Assembly: GCF_036850765.1 (NCBI RefSeq)
Contig: NC_089493.1
Location: 186,777,140-186,841,139, forward strand
Direction: 5' to 3'
Source of the DNA: Saccopteryx bilineata
Lineage: Eukaryota > Chordata > Mammalia > Chiroptera > Emballonuridae
Length of the DNA stretch: 64,000 nt
Shown here: positions 58,607-64,000 of the stretch, piece by piece
Position numbering within the stretch: the stretch's first letter is position 1
Layout of the letters: every line of letters begins with the position of its first letter
Translations under genes and position numbers: made by a program
The notes under the pieces: generated by a model
Database searches by the model: none
What the model saw: only the letters and a program-made list of their open reading frames with translations
Told to the model about the DNA's origin: nothing

Positions 58607-59016
58607 TTTTATTTATTTTTTATTATATATTTTTTGGTATTTTTCCGAAGCTGGAAATGGGGAGAGACAGTCAGACAGACTCCCTGATGCGCCTGACCAG
58701 GATCCACCCGGTACGCCCACCAGGGGCGATGCTCTGCCCACCAGGGGGCAATGCTCTGCCCCTCTGGGGCGTCGCTCTGCCGCGACCAGAGCCACTCTAG
58801 CGCCTGGGGCAGAGGCCAAGGAGCCATCCCCAGCGCCTGGGCCATCTCTGCTCCAATGGAACCTCCGCTGCGGGAGGGGAAGAGAGAGACAGAGAGGAAG
58901 GAGGGGGGGGTGGAAAAGCAAATGGGCGCTTCTCCTATGTGCCCTGGCCGGGAATCGAACCCGGGTCCCCCGCACGCCAGGCCGATGCTCTACCACTGAG
59001 CCAACCGGCCAGGGCT
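58607..59016 (-). mobile_element. Rhin-1-type SINE
   Basis: Minus-strand copy with a complete head (agccctggccggttggctca) at the right end. A 16-base target duplication, gagact(t/c)agagggatt, is found at 58591-58606 and 59017-59032. It is inserted in an ancient MIR. Confidence 0.95.
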
Positions 59017-59069
59017 GAGACTCAGAGGGATTCATTATCCTCCATCCCAGGCCTATCAAAGTCTACAAT

Positions 59070-59255
59070 GGTTGCTCTCAGATAGCACTTCTCAAATGTT
59101 TCACACATGGACAGATGACCCAGGGATCTTGTTGAGAGGCAAACTCTGCCTCAGCAGGTCTTGGATGAACCCCGAGAGTCTGCATTCCAAGCACATTCTC
59201 AGATGAGAGCTTTGCTGTGGGTCCCTAGACCACTCATGGCATACCAAGACTCTAC
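59070..59255 (+). repeat. MER5A-like hAT remnant
   Basis: Words agcacttctcaaatgtttca, ccagggatcttgttgagagg, cagcaggtcttggatg, gagagtctgcattccaagcacattctcagatga, and gtccctagaccactca follow the order of MER5A. The ends are decayed. Confidence 0.6.
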
Positions 59256-59706
59256 AACACCATGTCACTCAACTTTCCATCCGGGCAACGGACACAATAA
59301 ATATCAATTAAATTAAAGGCAACACTAGTTAGAGGATGAGAAAAGAAATGCTGTCATGACAAATGACATGTGCTTATTGGTGCAGGTGAAATTTTCTGGA
59401 ATTGGTGGCTAATTATTTTGTTGGGCTCATGTCATAGGAAGAACAGTACCTGATTCTGTGGCAAATGGCCTTTGTCATATCATGTGTTTCCTTTGTCTGG
59501 GCCACTTCCATTTCCCTGACTGAGCCCCATGCTATATTTGTCCCACTAGAACTTCTTGACCAGCTAGTTGACTCAAGGACACTGCCTTTTCCATTTGGTT
59601 ACATTCCAGATTCTTTCCTAACGTGTCATGCCTCTAGGTCTTCCTAAGAAAAAAAGAAGTCACCTTGGGCTTAGATAAGAAACTAGTCAAATGACTTTTT
59701 TATTAA
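59256..59706. other. Unique sequence, nothing assigned
   Basis: No recognisable element or gene. Confidence 0.4.
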
Positions 59707-59717
59707 AATAATAGCAG

Positions 59718-60120
59718 GCCCTGGCCGGTTGGCTCAGTGGTAGAGCGTCGGCCTGGCGTGCAGAAGTCCCGGGTTCGATTCCCAGCCAGGGCACACAGGA
59801 GAAGCGCCCATCTGCTTCTCCACCCCTCCCCCTCTCCTTCCTCTCTGTCTCTCTCTTCCCCTCCCGCAGCCGAGGCTCCATTGGAGCAAAGATAGCCTGG
59901 GCGCTGGGGATGGCTCCTTGGCCTCTGCCCCAAGCGCTGGAGTGGCTCTGGTCACAGCGGAGCGACGCCCCGGAGGGGCAGAGCATCGCCCCCTGGTCGG
60001 CAGAGCGTCACCCCCTGGTGGGCGTGCCGGTGGATCCAGGTCGGGCGCATGCGGGAGTCTGTCTGACTGTCTCTCCCCGTTTCCAGCTTCAGAAAATACA
60101 AAAAAAATAATAAAAAAAAG
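59718..60120 (+). mobile_element. Rhin-1-type SINE
   Basis: A full plus-strand copy with gccctggccggttggctcag head, ggttcgattcc B box and an A-rich tail with aaaaaataataaaaaaaag. The duplication ataa(t/c)agcag occurs at 59708-59717 and 60121-60130. Confidence 0.95.
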
Positions 60121-60130
60121 ATAACAGCAG

Positions 60131-62530
60131 CTGAACATTAAGGAAGGAGACAGAGGTAACGGGAGAACAGAGGAGAGAGAGAGGAGAAAGGAGGACTGAA
60201 TGGTGAAGGAGAGGAAGGTAAACACAAAGACCACAGACTTAGAGTTCTCAGGGCCTAAGCATCCAGGAGTTAGTCCGACCCCTGCTTCTATCCTGAGAGC
60301 AGCGTGTATCCTCGGTCACTGTCTGACTTAGTCTGGTGACACTTTCCCTTTAGCACATGGTCGTCCTATGCCTTCATTTCCAAGGACTTTGCTCATGGAT
60401 TCACTCTTTGTAAAAAAGTAGTGACAATGGCACAGGCATTAGTGAGGATCTAATCCACGCCAGACACTGTGGTGAACGAGAGAGAAGGTGGACTCCCGAC
60501 CTCATGATGCATAGAGACCGGAGGGGGAGGGGTCGGAGAGCAATGGCCAATACAACCACCCCAATTCAGGCTCTGCTCTAACAGGCCCTGAATTGCTGGT
60601 TTCTAAACTCTAATCCCCAAGTGTATAGTTAACTAAGGGAAAGAAAAATAAACTGACTTCCATCACTGTATTGAAGCAACCATGCAGAGACACGCATGCT
60701 CATGTATTCCTTTCACATTGCAGAATTCCACATTCTGTATTTAGTGGGACTGTGGTTAACATAGCCTCTAATTGCTTATATAAATATCATTGAACTTACT
60801 GAACTTAATGGCAGACGCACCCAAACCAGATAAAGCCAGCAGGATTGTGTGATAATACAACTCACCAAAGGAAAGCAAATTCTCTGTGTCTTTTGTCTCT
60901 TGTGTTCTAAATGGTGGTGGCTACTTGGGTCCAAAGTGATATAAAGACATTCTTGTGTAAATGTATATCCATGCTTTGATTCAGTCAACCCTCAGGTATG
61001 GTTCCAGCCTAAAGGAGAAAAAAAATAAGCATAGATCTGTAAGTGGAGTTTAAGATCTAATAAAAGAGACAGAAAAATGATAATGTGAATAAGTATACAC
61101 AAATCAAGAACATGTTATGAAATACTTGAGAGCAAAGACCAAGAAACGGTGACTAAGGGGGCTTTAGAAGAACAAGTGCCCTAGATAGTGACCGGGGCTG
61201 AGCTCTAAAAGACAGCTTAGAAGAAGCTACGTTTGGGAGCAGTTCTGTTGTGGAACTCAATGGCATGTGAACTTGGAAGGCAGAGACTGTGGCAGGAAGG
61301 TCTGGCAGAGGCTGTATGTGACCCAACGTCCCTCAGAAACATGGAATGGCAGTGAACGGATAGCAAAGCAAAGCAAAGCAATGTGGTTCAGCCCAGACCA
61401 TGACAGTTGAGGTATTTGGGGAAGAAGGTTGATGCACGTACCAGGGAACACAGTTCCTACTTCATTGTCTCTCAGTCATTTGAGCTGGAACACGTTGCTC
61501 ATGAGGAAGGTGCCCAGGTCAAAGTTGACTTCTCTTGCTCCTGACTTTGCATAGATGTTCTTTGTTACTTTCATGTCCCCTTCTGCAGTAGCTGAAACTG
61601 ATGTGAAGGGGATAGAAAAAATATTTTCAATTGCATTTGCATCATAATCCCTTCTGTAACAAACATGATCTTTAGAATTCTAAGTCATCCATAGAGACTG
61701 GGCTGAAGCAAAAAATTTCACTTGAGCCATTGCACATGGCTGCGCAAATTATGCAGGGGCCAAGTTGTATCACAGATCTGTTAAACAATCCGTGATCACT
61801 GTTTTCTTGGCCTCAGACTTGCCCATCCTCCCTGTCTCACCTGGATTCAGGGATTTCATTCCCAGGAGGGTCCTCAGTCCTACGGTCTCACATAATGTCC
61901 GAAATATGAGCCCAAACACATGCCCAGCCGCAGCACACCTGCGATGTGTGTTCACTGACAGCCTTCCATTGCAAGAACGAGTGCAATGATGTAAGCCCCA
62001 AATGCACTAAAATAAAACAAGATTTTATTGAGCACCTACTAAGTGTGGATGCTACCTTATTCATTCATTTATTCATTCATTCATCTTTCATTCATTCATT
62101 TTATATCTCCTGAATTTTTATGTTAAGGTAATAGAAGCCCGGAGGATACAAATGATGAAAAACTAATTTGGGTCCATGTTTTTGGAAATTATAGTCTGTA
62201 GCACTATGTAGTTCTGAGAATCAATTGAGGCAGCAGATGTGAAAGGACTTTGAAAATAACCAAAATTAAACGTGCATTATTCATTTTATTCACCACCCTC
62301 ATGCTTAAGCAATTTGGAGGATTTTCAGGGCAACAATGCTAACTAACATCAATAAAACATGGAGATAGAAATTTTACAGAAAATGGAGAGAACCGAGTGG
62401 AGTAGTTCCTACTCTAGTCCACCCATGCAGTAAAATGACAAAGCAGGTATTTCAGGTTGCTGTGGCAAAGAGCGAATCCTTGGAGGAGAGGGAACGAGCT
62501 GGCCCCTTGACAAGAGTTTCCATATAGAAT
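60131..62530. other. Mostly unique sequence with an L2-like piece and a (TTCA)n microsatellite
   Basis: An L2-like piece lies near 62018-62060 (agattttattgagcacctac, taagtgtggatgc). It runs into a ttcattcattcat-type microsatellite at about 62059-62103. No coding exon is recognised; ORFs are short and without domains. Confidence 0.45.
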
Positions 62531-62542
62531 TAACAGTATCTG

Positions 62543-62943
62543 GGCCCTGGCTAGTTGGCTCAGCGGTAGAGCGTCGGCCTGGTGTGCGGGGGACCCGGGT
62601 TCGATTCCCGGCCAGGGCACATAGGAGAAGCGCCCATTTGCTTCTCCACCCCCCCCTCCTTCCTCTCTGTCTCTCTCTCTTCCCCTCCCGCAGCCAAGGC
62701 TCCATTGGAGCAAAGATGGCCCGGGCGCTGGGGATGGCTCCTTGGCCTCTGCCCCAGGCGCTAGAGTGGCTCTGGTCGCGGCAGAGCGACGCCCCGGAGG
62801 GGCAGAGCATCGCCCCCTGGTGGGCAGAGTGTCGCCCCTGGTGGGCGTGCCGGGTGGATCCCGGTCGGGCACATGCGGGAGTCTGTCTGACTGCCTCTCC
62901 CCATTTCCAGCTTCAGAAAAAAACGAAAAAAAAAAACAAAAAA
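62543..62943 (+). mobile_element. Rhin-1-type SINE
   Basis: A full plus-strand copy with ggccctggctagttggctca head, gggttcgattcccggccagg B-box region, two ggtgggcag-type units and a poly-A tail broken by c. An 11-base duplication, aacagtatctg, is found at 62532-62542 and 62944-62954. It is the least diverged copy in the window by eye. Confidence 0.95.
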
Positions 62944-63143
62944 AACAGTATCTGTCTTCTGGCCCCTTAGACTGTTCCATGAAGGACATCTATGGTAAAT
63001 TGGAGCACTGCTTGGACATATTTAACATAGAGACCCCATTGTATCCCTGCCATGATCACTCTGAGGACTGGGTCTCATTACTTCCCCTCTAACAGCATGG
63101 TTTTGAGGCAACGTTAGAGATTTCATTGCTCCTTGAAACTATA

Positions 63144-63388
63144 CTGCTCGCAAAAATTAGGCGGTCAGGGAACCTGCAGATCCTGCAGGACTCTCAGCCT
63201 TTTGTAGAGTGCATTTTCACCAATGAAATAAAAGTTGTTTTTGCATCTCATTTGCATAATTGAACAACTTTCTTTGACTTGTCATTTTGCTTTTCTGATG
63301 TTCTTGTTTAATAAAAAAAAAAATCAAATGCCTTTTTTTTTCATCGCTTCATATTTATTTGGAAATACTCCGTAATTTTTGTGAGCAG
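63144..63388. mobile_element. 245-bp TA-flanked MITE
   Basis: The left end ctgctcgcaaaaattaggcg and the right end (reverse complement ctgctcacaaaaattacgga) form a terminal inverted repeat. TA occurs directly outside both ends (63142-63143 and 63389-63390). The interior is AT-rich and has no frame of gene size. Size, ends and TA flanks are those of a non-autonomous Tc1/mariner-type element, of a different family from the one at 5732 and from the mariner at 56027. Confidence 0.85.
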
Positions 63389-63390
63389 TA

Positions 63391-64000
63391 TAAATGGAAA
63401 AGAAACTGTTGGTTTTACAAAAGGGACAGAAACGTGGATTTATTTCCTGTACTGAAAATGCAGCAGCTAGCCTGTGGTCGCCTGTGCCGCTGCTGATGTA
63501 AAGCATGGTCAGTTGGAATTGATATTCAGGTCAGTATCGTTTTTGGAAACAGGCAGTTTGTTGTGGAAATCATCTGTTCCTCGTATGTTACTTGGAGATA
63601 CCGTTTTACAAAGATACTCCACTCACTTCTAGAAAACTTTGGGCCATTTCAACTGTCATGACACAATCGCATAAAACAAAATGATGAGTGACATTAGTGA
63701 TAAAATGTTTCCACTTGTGTTGAAATGAAAAGCAGTAGTCTGCTCCATTAAAATGCAAAAGAAAAAAAATGAGCTCCAATCCGGTTTCTGACTCAGTATT
63801 GTTTTTATCTCCACTTGGACTCTTTAATATGAGATATTAAATTTAGAGTAAACATATGGATGTCCCTCAGAAACCAAAAGCATTTGAAGAAAAATGTGAA
63901 AATATATGTTAAGGGACTGTATGATGGAGCAGTTTTGATTTAAAACCTTTTTTGTATAACCATAGTAGTTACAAAAATCTAACTACCTATTAAGTTTATT
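63391..64000. other. Unique AT-rich sequence
   Basis: Nothing recognised up to the window end. Confidence 0.4.

Noticed and set aside
992..62943. tRNA genes at the many tRNA-like heads
   Set aside because: The A and B boxes are those of SINE heads. They lack a proper acceptor stem and continue into SINE bodies, so no functional tRNA gene is called.
1..64000. CRISPR array, phage, operon or bacterial gene cluster
   Set aside because: No regularly spaced direct repeats, no dense coding and no ribosome binding sites. Everything points to vertebrate nuclear DNA.

Overview
The window looks like nuclear DNA of a bat, most probably a horseshoe or leaf-nosed bat (superfamily Rhinolophoidea). The main evidence is ten copies of a roughly 400-bp tRNA-headed SINE. 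Each starts with a gccctggccggttggctcag-like A-box head, has a ggttcgattcc B box, and ends in a cagcttcagaaaaatac tail. I recognise this as the Rhin-1 type described from Rhinolophoidea. Three copies of a second, cctgaccagg-headed SINE and several short Ves-type SINEs fit the same order. The base composition is AT-rich and mammalian. I found no bacterial or viral gene organisation and no convincing host protein-coding exon. The window reads as intergenic or intronic 'desert' DNA whose legible content is layered transposable elements.

Layout. 1-7.6 kb: decayed L2/MIR/L1 pieces, old SINEs, a GATA microsatellite, and a 129-bp mariner-type MITE with intact TA duplications (5732-5860). 7.6-20.6 kb: mostly unique sequence with scattered SINEs, and a small CpG-rich patch with a perfect 16-bp palindrome near 9.7 kb. 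20.6-30.9 kb: almost free of young repeats; only ancient L1/L2/LTR remnants and one perfect 14-bp-stem inverted repeat are visible. 34.3-35.9 kb: a decayed TIR-bounded DNA transposon (CACTR...YAGTG ends). It holds, on the minus strand, a broken gene of a family I recall as an uncharacterised multi-copy arthropod protein; this is the most unusual object here. 36.2-36.9 kb: an LTR-like segment with a 93-bp duplicated block. 42.2-50.1 kb: a full-length L1 on the minus strand with a target-site duplication. Its ORF1 is intact and its ORF2 spans exactly 1275 codons plus stop, but ORF2 carries four single-base indels, all in A-runs. Its long 5'UTR contains about 241-243-bp tandem monomers and a CRE/YY1-like start region. 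51.3-52.4 kb and 57.8-62.9 kb: nested and clustered Rhin-1 SINEs. 56.0-57.3 kb: a near-complete dead mariner with its transposase. 63.1-63.4 kb: a second TA-flanked MITE of 245 bp.

How the parts relate. The SINEs have the poly-A tails and target-site duplications expected of L1 machinery, and the L1 at 42-50 kb is the kind of element that would supply it. The mariner and the two MITEs show the cut-and-paste TA-insertion style. The 34-36 kb element is a different class of DNA transposon and a candidate for horizontal transfer. Family names such as Rhin-1, Ves, MIR, L2, MER5 and MER20 are assigned by eye from memory of consensus sequences, without a database search.
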